In this document: positions 7,061-14,207 of the stretch, one piece after another | Layout: each line of letters starts with the position of its first letter | Position numbering within the stretch: the first letter of the stretch is position 1 | Origin: Corallium rubrum | Lineage: Eukaryota > Cnidaria > Anthozoa > Scleralcyonacea > Coralliidae | Direction of reading: 5' to 3' | NCBI GenBank assembly: GCA_964035015.1 | Contig: CAXIUP010000129.1 | Span: forward strand, 1-64,000 | DNA: 64,000 bases | Translations under genes and position numbers: made by a program | Notes under the pieces: generated by a model | Databases searched by the model: none | Told to the model about the DNA's origin: nothing | What the model saw: only the letters and a program-made list of their open reading frames with translations

Positions 7061-8662
7061 TAGGACGTATTTGCTGAACAGATACCCAGACACAGCTGTT
7101 AGGACCAATAGGATTCCCAACTCATTGTCTGGCTTTGGTTGTCTGTCAGGTGTGTGGACGGTTGGTCTGTCAGGTGTGTGAGCGGCTGGTCTGTCAGGTG
7201 TGTGGACGGTTGGTCTGTCAGGTGTGTGAGCGGTTGGTTTGTCAGGTGTGTGAGCGGCTGGCCCGTTAGGTGTATGAACGGTTGGTTTGTCAGGTGTATG
7301 AACGGCTGGTTTGTCAGGTGTGTGGACGGTTGGTTTGTCGTCTAGTGTTTCCAAGTGTAAACCGTTTTCTTGGTGTAGCTTCTTTGGTTGTTTGTGAACA
7401 CCTTGGTAGTTGACCTTAGAGTTAATACCAAACTTCATGCCCTCCGACGCACGTCTGAGAACGTTGTTATATCCTGGAATTTTCTCCTTCAGTATCGTCA
7501 GTGACCCCGGCACTAACCACGTGTCAGGGCTTATGGCTAGGTTCTGGGTGACGTTAGTATCTGATATTGCCCTGTTCATATTCAAAATCCAAGTGCTGAT
7601 AGAATAGTTAACGACAGCATCTTGTACTAAGGTTCTGAATTCTTGTTGTGTTTCGAGACTGCCACCACCTTTGTTAACAACGCTGGTCCTTGTTCTAGCC
7701 TGTGAACCAAGAACGGCGTAAACATAAGCCTCGATGGACTCATTCAAATACTGTGTACCTACCCTGGTGAAACCATTTGTTCGTAAAGGTATGAACCTTC
7801 TGTAGTGTGTCTTATAATCGCTATTGAGATGCCACACCCACTTACCAACAAGATGATGTTCATAACCAGGGTCACGTACAAGCTTACGCTTCCGGAGTCT
7901 GGGTATGTTCGCCATGTTGTCAATCACATCGCTGTGTTCCGCGCCGAACTCTCTCAATAAACTGCTTTTCGTTTCCGTTTTAAGACGTCTTAGTATACGT
8001 CGTGTGGTGAAGTAGAGGTGGAAACGCATGATTGAGGTAATCACTGGGTAGACATCTTCTGAGAACTTTAGATGCTCTGCCCCAACGCCACAGCAGTACG
8101 AACTGAGGTAGACAGCGGTAATAAGTTGGTAATAGGGATCATTGTTATTCCACCATGTCGCGATGTCCGTCTGGTTACCTGGATTTAGGGTTGGTAATTT
8201 TGCCATAAAGTAATCCTCACCGTTAACATAAATCCTAAAATTGTTGAGGTCGTAGTCTATGGCGTTGTCTGACAGATACGTGTGTTTCGAGGACTCTTGG
8301 TGTCGCTTACCCTGAACTTTCTGTAACGTACCACCGCTAAGCCATATCATAGGAAACCCACCCTCAACCAGACTTTGCTTCCCTTTATAGTTATGTAGCC
8401 AAATCCACATAGACTTGTCATTCCTAAAAGTGCTGCTATCTACGTTCGTTGATACGATGTCACTATTTTTAAACCATACGTCACTTCTTTCGATCTCACC
8501 GTCTTTTTTAAGAGTTGTTGTAAAGGTGAATTTGGATAATGTGGCATGGGGGTACTTCTTGAGTAAATTGATCTTAGCCGATGTATTTCCCTTTCTCATA
8601 TTCTCCATCGCCTTCCCATAGTTCTCCCCATAATACCTGTGATAGAGTTTGTCGGTATCCAT
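7058..8662 (-). CDS. 534-aa protein with octapeptide repeat tail and C-terminal TM anchor
   Basis: The body (about residues 1-420) is unlike anything I can name. It is rich in aromatic residues and includes a basic stretch (TTRRILRRLKTETK) and many Asn/Tyr. Residues about 440-510 are eight to nine copies of an octapeptide of the form HTPDKPTV / HTPDRPAA. The last 20 residues are hydrophobic and end GYLFSKYVL, like the tail of the 139-aa protein at 2358-2777. Layout suggests a surface protein on a flexible Pro/Thr-rich stalk with a C-terminal membrane anchor. Its start is 19 bp from the divergent integrase start, with TATAATATATG at the ATG. Confidence 0.7.
   Translation of the reverse strand: MDTDKLYHRYYGENYGKAMENMRKGNTSAKINLLKKYPHATLSKFTFTTTLKKDGEIERSDVWFKNSDIVSTNVDSSTFRNDKSMWIWLHNYKGKQSLVEGGFPMIWLSGGTLQKVQGKRHQESSKHTYLSDNAIDYDLNNFRIYVNGEDYFMAKLPTLNPGNQTDIATWWNNNDPYYQLITAVYLSSYCCGVGAEHLKFSEDVYPVITSIMRFHLYFTTRRILRRLKTETKSSLLREFGAEHSDVIDNMANIPRLRKRKLVRDPGYEHHLVGKWVWHLNSDYKTHYRRFIPLRTNGFTRVGTQYLNESIEAYVYAVLGSQARTRTSVVNKGGGSLETQQEFRTLVQDAVVNYSISTWILNMNRAISDTNVTQNLAISPDTWLVPGSLTILKEKIPGYNNVLRRASEGMKFGINSKVNYQGVHKQPKKLHQENGLHLETLDDKPTVHTPDKPAVHTPDKPTVHTPNGPAAHTPDKPTAHTPDRPTVHTPDRPAAHTPDRPTVHTPDRQPKPDNELGILLVLTAVSGYLFSKYVL
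7139..7345. repeat. 24-bp coding minisatellite
   Basis: About 8.5 copies of a 24-bp unit (form GTCAGGTGTGTGGACGGTTG plus GTTT/GTCT) encode the octapeptide tail of the 534-aa protein. Units differ by a few transitions, giving T/A and V/A alternation. The copies are contiguous, so this is not a CRISPR array. Confidence 0.9.
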
Positions 8663-8681
8663 ATATTATAGGTTAGGTTAT
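8663..8681. promoter_or_regulatory. 19-bp divergent start region
   Basis: The entire gap between the minus-strand ATG at 8662 and the integrase ATG at 8682. It reads as TATAAT/TATATG on the left gene and TTAGGTTATATG on the right, so TATA-like sequences abut both starts. Confidence 0.5.
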
Positions 8682-9779
8682 ATGGACGCTGGGGTTGGGC
8701 TGGAACAGGAACTGAGAGATATATGGTATAATCCAAAAACAGGATATCAATCGGCTGAACGGTTGTATCAGAAGGCAGTGGGAGAAGGTCTTGATGTGAG
8801 TAGGAAGGTGGTAAGGGACTGGCTGAAAACACAGGACACGTACACGAGGTATAGGCCGGTTGTGAGAAAGCATAAGTTCAGACAGACGTTCGTCAGCTAC
8901 CTCGGTGAACAGATACAGATGGACTTGGTTGATATGGGAAAGTATAAGAACCAGAATAAGGGGTATTACTGGATTTTGACGGCTGTTGAGATTCTGAGTC
9001 GGTATGCTTTCGCCGTTCCCGTTTACAGGAAGGACACGAAAAACATGACCGGGGCTGTGGATAAGCTGTTGGAACAGTTCAAAGACCGATTTGGTGACTA
9101 CCCCGACCTGGCTCAGTTCGACGACGGAAAGGAGTTTTATAACGTCGGTGTGAAAGGTTTGCTGAAGGAACGTGGTGTTGAGTACTTCAGTACGTTTTCG
9201 GACAAGAAAGCAGCGATCGTCGAACGGTTCAACAGAACACTTAAGACTGCTATGTGGAAGTATTTCTACACCAAGGGGACTTATAGGTGGATTGATGTCC
9301 TGGACGATCTCGTTGAGGGTTATAACAACACAAAACACAGTGTCGTTATGCTGAAGCCCAAGGACGTGAGTAAGTCAAACGAGAATCAGGTCTGGAATAC
9401 GTTGTTCGGTCATCACTTTGGTGATCATCCCTTACCCAAGTTCCGGGTTGGAGACACTGTAAGGGTGTCAAAGTACAAGAGCATATTTACAAAGGGTTAT
9501 GAGGCTAACTTCACTGAGGAAATCTTCAGGATTACGAAGGTCATCCGTGGTGATCCAAACGTTTACGAGATTGAGGACGCTGAGGGTGAACCAATTATCG
9601 GAAAGTTTTATGAGGAAGAGCTGTCGCCGGTGGATAAGAAGGATGACGTTTATAGGGTTGAGAAGGTGTTGAGGAGGAAGAGAGTCGGTGGGAGGAAGAT
9701 GGTGCTGGTCAAGTGGTTGGGTTATGACAGTAAGCACAACTCATGGATACCTGAGAGTGACGTACAAAACCTGGGTTAA
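8682..9779 (+). CDS. Retroviral-type integrase with C-terminal chromodomain
   Basis: This enzyme would insert the element into host DNA through DDE-type strand transfer. The 365-aa product shows the catalytic triad as QMDLVDMG, AQFDDGKEF and AAIVERFNRTL, and a C-terminal chromodomain-like segment (VYRVEKVLRRK ... VKWLGYDSKHNSWIPESDV), typical of Polinton and chromovirus integrases and thought to guide targeting to chromatin marks. The N-terminal zinc-binding part is weak. An open frame extends to a TTG at 8649, but ATG 8682 fits the TATATG context and eukaryotic initiation. The TAA stop overlaps the next ATG (TAATG). Confidence 0.95.
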   Translation: MDAGVGLEQELRDIWYNPKTGYQSAERLYQKAVGEGLDVSRKVVRDWLKTQDTYTRYRPVVRKHKFRQTFVSYLGEQIQMDLVDMGKYKNQNKGYYWILTAVEILSRYAFAVPVYRKDTKNMTGAVDKLLEQFKDRFGDYPDLAQFDDGKEFYNVGVKGLLKERGVEYFSTFSDKKAAIVERFNRTLKTAMWKYFYTKGTYRWIDVLDDLVEGYNNTKHSVVMLKPKDVSKSNENQVWNTLFGHHFGDHPLPKFRVGDTVRVSKYKSIFTKGYEANFTEEIFRITKVIRGDPNVYEIEDAEGEPIIGKFYEEELSPVDKKDDVYRVEKVLRRKRVGGRKMVLVKWLGYDSKHNSWIPESDVQNLG

Positions 9780-10483
9780 TGTATACCCGGGTAATGAGGC
9801 TAACATTATTCATTGAAAACGGTGAGAAGACTGTCTACTTCGAACAACCTATCATGGTGACAGGTCCAAGACCACAGGTGATGCTGAAGAAAGCTACGGT
9901 ATACTGGAACTATAACAATGTGGTGTCAGGTCTGAACGATTTGGTGTCGTTTGATGGTAAGGAGACATCCGCTCCTGAGGGTTATTTCAGCTTTGACGCG
10001 ATAGAGACGTTTGTTAAGGGTTTAGCCGGGGGTCTGCTGGGGACGGTTGAGTTTGGAAAGAATGTTTACAACGGGACTTCTAAGGTGAAAACGTCTGAAA
10101 AGCTGAAACTTGGGAAGATGGGTCTTCTTTTGGGTTTTGGTGAGGACGATGTGATAGGTGTTGGTGGTGGTGGGTGGACGAATAGTCCTAATCAGGTGGA
10201 CATCAACAGAGGGTTGAGGTATGTTAGGATCTCGTGTGACGCTGTTGAGAGTGAGAGAAGTTTGGACAATGGGAGGAGAAGTGATCTGATTGGGACCCTT
10301 CCGATAACCTCCGAACAGAGTTTGAAAGGGAGTGTACAGCACTACACAGACATTGAGTCGAAAGCTGAGATCCGTAAGGGTGTTTATGGTAAGATGACCT
10401 TTAGGGTTCGTGGAAATAATGATCATTCAGTAGGTCGGCCGGTTGGGATTGGGGCTGTTCTGCTTGATCTGTACATAGGCTAG
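9779..10483 (+). CDS. Penton-like minor capsid protein (PX-type, single jelly-roll)
   Basis: The 234-aa product begins with a short beta-strand region (TLFIENGEKTVYF). The later blocks NRGLRYVRISCDAVESERS, GRRSDLIGTLPITSEQSL and KMTFRVRGNNDHS follow the pattern of Polinton penton proteins, which form the capsid vertices. A Gly-rich middle (about 80-140) may be a loop or insertion. Its ATG overlaps the integrase stop, and its TAG stop starts the motif of the next gene. Position between integrase and major capsid gene supports the call. Confidence 0.75.
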   Translation: MYTRVMRLTLFIENGEKTVYFEQPIMVTGPRPQVMLKKATVYWNYNNVVSGLNDLVSFDGKETSAPEGYFSFDAIETFVKGLAGGLLGTVEFGKNVYNGTSKVKTSEKLKLGKMGLLLGFGEDDVIGVGGGGWTNSPNQVDINRGLRYVRISCDAVESERSLDNGRRSDLIGTLPITSEQSLKGSVQHYTDIESKAEIRKGVYGKMTFRVRGNNDHSVGRPVGIGAVLLDLYIG

Positions 10484-10492
10484 TATATAATG
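10481..10492 (+). promoter_or_regulatory. Start-site motif TAGTATATAATG overlapping upstream stop
   Basis: The penton TAG stop (10481-10483) is the start of the motif, and the ATG of the acidic 267-aa gene (10490-10492) is its end. Confidence 0.6.
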
Positions 10493-11293
10493 GCTGAAGG
10501 GGGAGTTGATATCGAAATGGGTGAGCGTGGTGAGGATGGAAAAAGAGAAGAGGATGATACCAACGAGACGAGCTTCATAGATGATGGCAATGAGGACTCC
10601 GGATCGGAAAACTCCCTATTCAGACCCTCTGACCCTGTGACCCGTATTGAGGATGGGGTGCCCGACGCTGGTAGTGATGCTGGGTCAATGAAAAGGTCTG
10701 TCACATATGATAAAAAGAAGATCTTCCGCGAGATGTTAGATGCTGTAATAAATAAGAGAGATGGTGAGGCATCTGAGGAACTGATAGAACACACCAGGTT
10801 CAGACTCAAAGACGATCGCGTCAACGGAGCGTGGTTCTATGATGTACTGGTTATGGTGTCTGATAGGGACGGGATTAGGTATAGTGATAACCAGTCAGAA
10901 AAGGTGAAAGGGTATGTTGATCGTTTCAAAAAACTGTTAGAAAAAGCCAGAACCGAACATTACAATACTGCTGAGGGAGCAGTTGAGGAAATCGGTGGTA
11001 AGCCAACACTTTCTGAGGAAGTGGTGGCTGATATACTCTCACGGTCCAAATCAGAGATCGACGGTTGGGCTGAAGGAAGAGCGATAGACCTACAGAAACA
11101 AATGGAAGGGGTATTCATATCCAGACAGGAAGTGAGAGAAATCTCTGGAATAATCAACAGACAAGCTATTGATACGGATACGGGTACGGATACGGATGCA
11201 AATATAAATATAATTAATATTATGGCTCTTGAGAAAGAAGCCGGCCGCTACAAGGGAAAGGCGAAAGAGGAGGTCAACCCTTTAAAAAAATAA
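10490..11293 (+). CDS. Acidic, partly disordered 267-aa protein
   Basis: Residues 1-65 are dominated by Glu, Asp, Gly and Ser and are probably disordered. Residues about 70-220 look helical and mixed charge (KKKIFREMLDAVINKR, SEKVKGYVDRFKKLLEKAR). A Thr/Asp repeat (TDTGTDTDAN) precedes a basic tail. No known domain is recognised. The position between penton and major capsid protein suggests a virion core, scaffold or assembly protein. It is an uninterrupted ORF with a strong start motif. Confidence 0.65.
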   Translation: MAEGGVDIEMGERGEDGKREEDDTNETSFIDDGNEDSGSENSLFRPSDPVTRIEDGVPDAGSDAGSMKRSVTYDKKKIFREMLDAVINKRDGEASEELIEHTRFRLKDDRVNGAWFYDVLVMVSDRDGIRYSDNQSEKVKGYVDRFKKLLEKARTEHYNTAEGAVEEIGGKPTLSEEVVADILSRSKSEIDGWAEGRAIDLQKQMEGVFISRQEVREISGIINRQAIDTDTGTDTDANINIINIMALEKEAGRYKGKAKEEVNPLKK

Positions 11294-11314
11294 CTCCACG
11301 ACAGCGTCAGAAAA

Positions 11315-11746
11315 ATGGCAGAACTAAAGGCAGACAGTATAAGAATCAGGATTAATGAAAGACCTGAACACACAGAAGCCATGTCTATCTTAAGCGGTGA
11401 GGTGGAGAACAACGACCTGAATAGGTTGGAACGTTTTAAGAGGTGGGCCAGGAAGAATATGGTTGGCCTGTCCGCTATAGCCATCACCATAGCTGGGATC
11501 ATAACCACAATAGTTGTTGCCGCCAGAAGGACTGTCTCGGGGGGAGCGAAGGCCGTCGGTGGTTTCGCTAAGGCACTCGCTAATCTGGGTAAGAGTTTGG
11601 GACCTTTGTTAGCACCACTGTTCAGTCTAATAGCACAGGTTCTGACTTGGGGAGCAAAAGGGATAGCGTGGTTAGCCAACAATCTATGGGTTTTAGCCAT
11701 AGCTATGACGTGGTTATTGTATGACTACTGGAAAAACAGAAAATAA
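11315..11746 (+). CDS. Hydrophobic virion-type membrane protein
   Basis: The 143-aa product has a charged N-terminal third, a first hydrophobic helix (about 49-70, MVGLSAIAITIAGIITTIVV), a Gly/Ala-rich amphipathic stretch (SGGAKAVGGFAKALANLGKS) and a second hydrophobic region ending in NLWVLAIAMTWLLYDYWKNRK. Small membrane-active proteins in adenovirus-like particles help penetration or membrane remodelling; applying that here is inference. It lies 17 bp before the major capsid gene. Confidence 0.65.
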   Translation: MAELKADSIRIRINERPEHTEAMSILSGEVENNDLNRLERFKRWARKNMVGLSAIAITIAGIITTIVVAARRTVSGGAKAVGGFAKALANLGKSLGPLLAPLFSLIAQVLTWGAKGIAWLANNLWVLAIAMTWLLYDYWKNRK

Positions 11747-11757
11747 AACCTGTTATG

Positions 11758-11766
11758 TAGTATATG
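11758..11766 (+). promoter_or_regulatory. Start-site motif TAGTATATG of the major capsid gene
   Basis: Exact core motif with the capsid ATG (11764-11766) as its end, in the 17-bp gap after the hydrophobic protein gene. Confidence 0.6.
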
Positions 11767-13005
11767 ACCAACAGAAGTCAGACAGAGCTGTTACCTGGAT
11801 TTAGACGGGCGAGAATGTCGGAGATTAAGGGACTCCGGACAAGACACACAATCACCATGAACCCCAACAAAGTCAACCCTGGTGAGGACCTCTACATCGA
11901 CATACCAAAGCTAAAACCTGATAGCTGTTTGGTCCCGGGTAGCTTTCATCTATTGTTCGACTTTAAGAACATGAACACCAAGTCGTGGTTCCTAAACAAT
12001 CTCTCCAGACTTCTGGTCGAAAGATTGGTTGTTAAGCTAGCCGGCGAGACTGTTTACGACAACACGGGTGAAAGTGTCCTCGGTGTGTACAGAGATCTCT
12101 GGTTACCAAAGAGTGTAAGGGATCAAATGGTTGGGTATGGAATCGGTCCAGAAAACCTGAGAAAGCTGATGTCTAAGGACGACAGTGGGGCCTCCTCTGG
12201 AGACGCTGAAAAGGCAGCCGACGCTCTGATGCTCACAATCCATGGAGTGAGGATGAAGGTGAGATTGGATAAGATCCTCGGGGACCACGGACTTTATGCT
12301 CCCTTTGAAATGTACAACAACTTCCGCTATGTCATTAGCCTACCGAAAGCGAGTGACATCATGGTGGCCCAGTCAAGTGAATCTGTTGATGGGTACACAC
12401 TGGAAAACCTCGAACTGGAATATGAGACGATTGATAACACCGACATCGCCAGTGAAATAACCTCACTATACACAGCTGGTCGATCGTTGTCCTACGAACA
12501 CGTCACGCTGATGAAGTCAACTGAATGGTTGGCTGGATCAACCCTGATCAACGAACACATTAACCTCCCACGGAAGTCTATGAAAGGGATTGTGATGATG
12601 TTCACAAATAAGACCCGAACTGATAGTGAGAAATACGTCTACCCAAACATCGAAAGTGTTAAGCTAACAATCGAGGGTGTACCCAACGCTGTCTTCAGTC
12701 AGGGGATCCCAAAGAGTCGGTTCTATGATGAGGCTAAAAGACTGTTTGGTGGAAAGGAAAACACAGATCAGTTTATGACAATCCAGAAGTTCTACAAGGA
12801 CGCTTTCGCCCTGGCGATTGACCTGAGAAGTATTGAGGACCGTGACAGTGTTGGAACTGGTAAAAGGATCGTTAATACACAGTCTGGAGTCCTGATTGAG
12901 ATCACTAAGAAGGCGACTGTGGCTAACGTAGTCTGTCGGATCTTTGTGCTGAGTGATGGTTTGGTAAATATGGTAAATAAGAATCTAAAATCAATCCAGT
13001 ATTAA
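11764..13005 (+). CDS. Major capsid protein (double jelly-roll, PY/hexon-type)
   Basis: The main shell protein. The 413-aa product has the N-terminal pattern of Polinton capsid proteins: a polar lead, then TITMNPNKVNPGEDLYIDIP, then SCLVPGSFHLLFDFKNMNTK and LLVERLVVKLAGETVYD. The remainder is beta-rich, with STEWLAGSTLINEHINLP near the second barrel. Length is in the usual range for the single-protein double jelly-roll shell. The ORF is uninterrupted, has an exact TAGTATATG start and its TAA abuts the ATPase ATG (TAAATGG). Confidence 0.88.
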   Translation: MTNRSQTELLPGFRRARMSEIKGLRTRHTITMNPNKVNPGEDLYIDIPKLKPDSCLVPGSFHLLFDFKNMNTKSWFLNNLSRLLVERLVVKLAGETVYDNTGESVLGVYRDLWLPKSVRDQMVGYGIGPENLRKLMSKDDSGASSGDAEKAADALMLTIHGVRMKVRLDKILGDHGLYAPFEMYNNFRYVISLPKASDIMVAQSSESVDGYTLENLELEYETIDNTDIASEITSLYTAGRSLSYEHVTLMKSTEWLAGSTLINEHINLPRKSMKGIVMMFTNKTRTDSEKYVYPNIESVKLTIEGVPNAVFSQGIPKSRFYDEAKRLFGGKENTDQFMTIQKFYKDAFALAIDLRSIEDRDSVGTGKRIVNTQSGVLIEITKKATVANVVCRIFVLSDGLVNMVNKNLKSIQY

Positions 13006-13614
13006 ATGGACCACCCATTCAATATGCTGATCGTTGGTATGACGGCCTGTGGAAAAACCTGGTATCTCCTGAAGATGTTAGAAGATGAATACTTCAGGTT
13101 CTTCGACTACATCGTTCTGCTCTGTCCGACGTTCAGCTGGAACAAAACCTACACCACCTGGAAATACACCTCCGACCCGGACTTCATCGCTGTGGACTGT
13201 AGTCAGGACGACGTTGAGATTGTACTAGAATATGTTGTTAGGATATTCAAGGGGTCCAAAACATTGATAGTCCTCGACGACTGTGCCAGTGGGCAACCCG
13301 TAAAAAACAGAACAAGTGAGTTGGTTAAATTAGCCTTCAGCGCCCGACACTACAATCTATCAACTATCGTAATCACACAACAGCTAACAGCTATCACAAA
13401 ACCCTATAGGGAGAATATCAGTAAGTTGGTAACGTTCTACAACCCTAACAAAACCGACATGAAGGTCATCACTGATGACTACCTTGGTGGTTTAGACCGT
13501 GAAAACGTCATGGGGATAACTGAAAAGCTAAAAGAAAACAAATACGCTAGGCTTGAGATTATGTTAAGGCATCCGTACGCGTATAAGGTGGTCATCCCAA
13601 AATCCGGTCTGTAG
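13006..13614 (+). CDS. A32/FtsK-HerA-type genome packaging ATPase
   Basis: This motor would move DNA into the capsid. The 202-aa product carries Walker A as GMTACGKT (about residues 11-18), Walker B as KTLIVLDDC, and a following sensor-like TIVITQQL. Size and motif spacing match viral A32-like ATPases of Polintons and related DNA viruses. It begins immediately after the capsid stop codon and is followed 4 bp later by a small basic ORF, so the cassette probably reads as one functional group. Confidence 0.92.
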   Translation: MDHPFNMLIVGMTACGKTWYLLKMLEDEYFRFFDYIVLLCPTFSWNKTYTTWKYTSDPDFIAVDCSQDDVEIVLEYVVRIFKGSKTLIVLDDCASGQPVKNRTSELVKLAFSARHYNLSTIVITQQLTAITKPYRENISKLVTFYNPNKTDMKVITDDYLGGLDRENVMGITEKLKENKYARLEIMLRHPYAYKVVIPKSGL

Positions 13615-13618
13615 TAAG

Positions 13619-13858
13619 ATGGCCGAAAAGAAAACTAAAACGGTGAGAGTCGGGAAAAAAATCAAGACACCCGCTGCAGAACCAGCTGAGGCATCTGTTG
13701 GGGAGCCAGAAGCGGAAATACCTACTGAGATCCCCAACCTTGTCGATGAGCTCGTCAATGATCTGAAAAAGACTGAGGAAACCAGCCCAACACCTCCACC
13801 AACCGATGACACCAATAGTAAAAGGAGTGAGCTGAATAAAATTATCAGAAAACGGTGA
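13619..13858 (+). CDS. Small Lys/Pro/Glu-rich protein, possibly N-terminal part of a split gene
   Basis: A 79-aa product with a very basic start (AEKKTKTVRVGKKIKTP), an Ala/Glu/Pro-rich middle and a PTPPPTDD linker. It ends in the same 23 bp where the next frame opens, so the two may once have been a single ORF. A DNA-binding core role is conceivable from the composition but unproven. Confidence 0.55.
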   Translation: MAEKKTKTVRVGKKIKTPAAEPAEASVGEPEAEIPTEIPNLVDELVNDLKKTEETSPTPPPTDDTNSKRSELNKIIRKR

Positions 13859-14207
13859 AATAACTCAGTCAGTTGGCTACATCAAAAAAGCGTCGGTAAA
13901 GGTTGTGGATAAGCTGTACGCTGAATATGAGGCAAGAAGAATGGAAAGAGCTAACGAATTTCTGACTGATATGCTAATCAGTAGATTCTCTAATGTTCTC
14001 GGTGGTCTGGACGCCGTAGAAAGCTCTGAGGAGCTAGACAACGAGTTACAAAAAGACAAACTGTTAAAAAGTGACGTTGGTAAAGTTGTAGCCATGATCA
14101 CACCGTACATACCATGCCTCGGACTGTTATCTGGTGGTGTAACTGTGGGGAAACATGTGTACCAACACAAAACAAAAGTATCTGAACAGAAATCGGGGAG
14201 TAAGTGA
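13836..14207 (+). pseudogene. Last Polinton ORF without its own ATG, likely continuation of 13619 ORF
   Basis: The frame is open from 13836 (after a TGA at 13833) to the TGA ending at 14207. It encodes a helical segment (VVDKLYAEYEARRMERANEF), an acidic stretch and a hydrophobic segment (MITPYIPCLGLLSGGVTVG). There is no ATG before the internal Met codons; 13905 is GTG. Overlap with the previous ORF by 23 bp within AAAATTATCAGAAAACGG suggests a one-base indel has split one gene. A ribosomal frameshift is the alternative. Confidence 0.5.

Noticed and set aside
7139-7345. CRISPR-like array
   Set aside because: Contiguous 24-bp coding minisatellite with no spacers, in a eukaryotic element.
8673-9338. 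221-aa minus-strand ORF
   Set aside because: Antisense shadow of the integrase gene with no protein features of its own.
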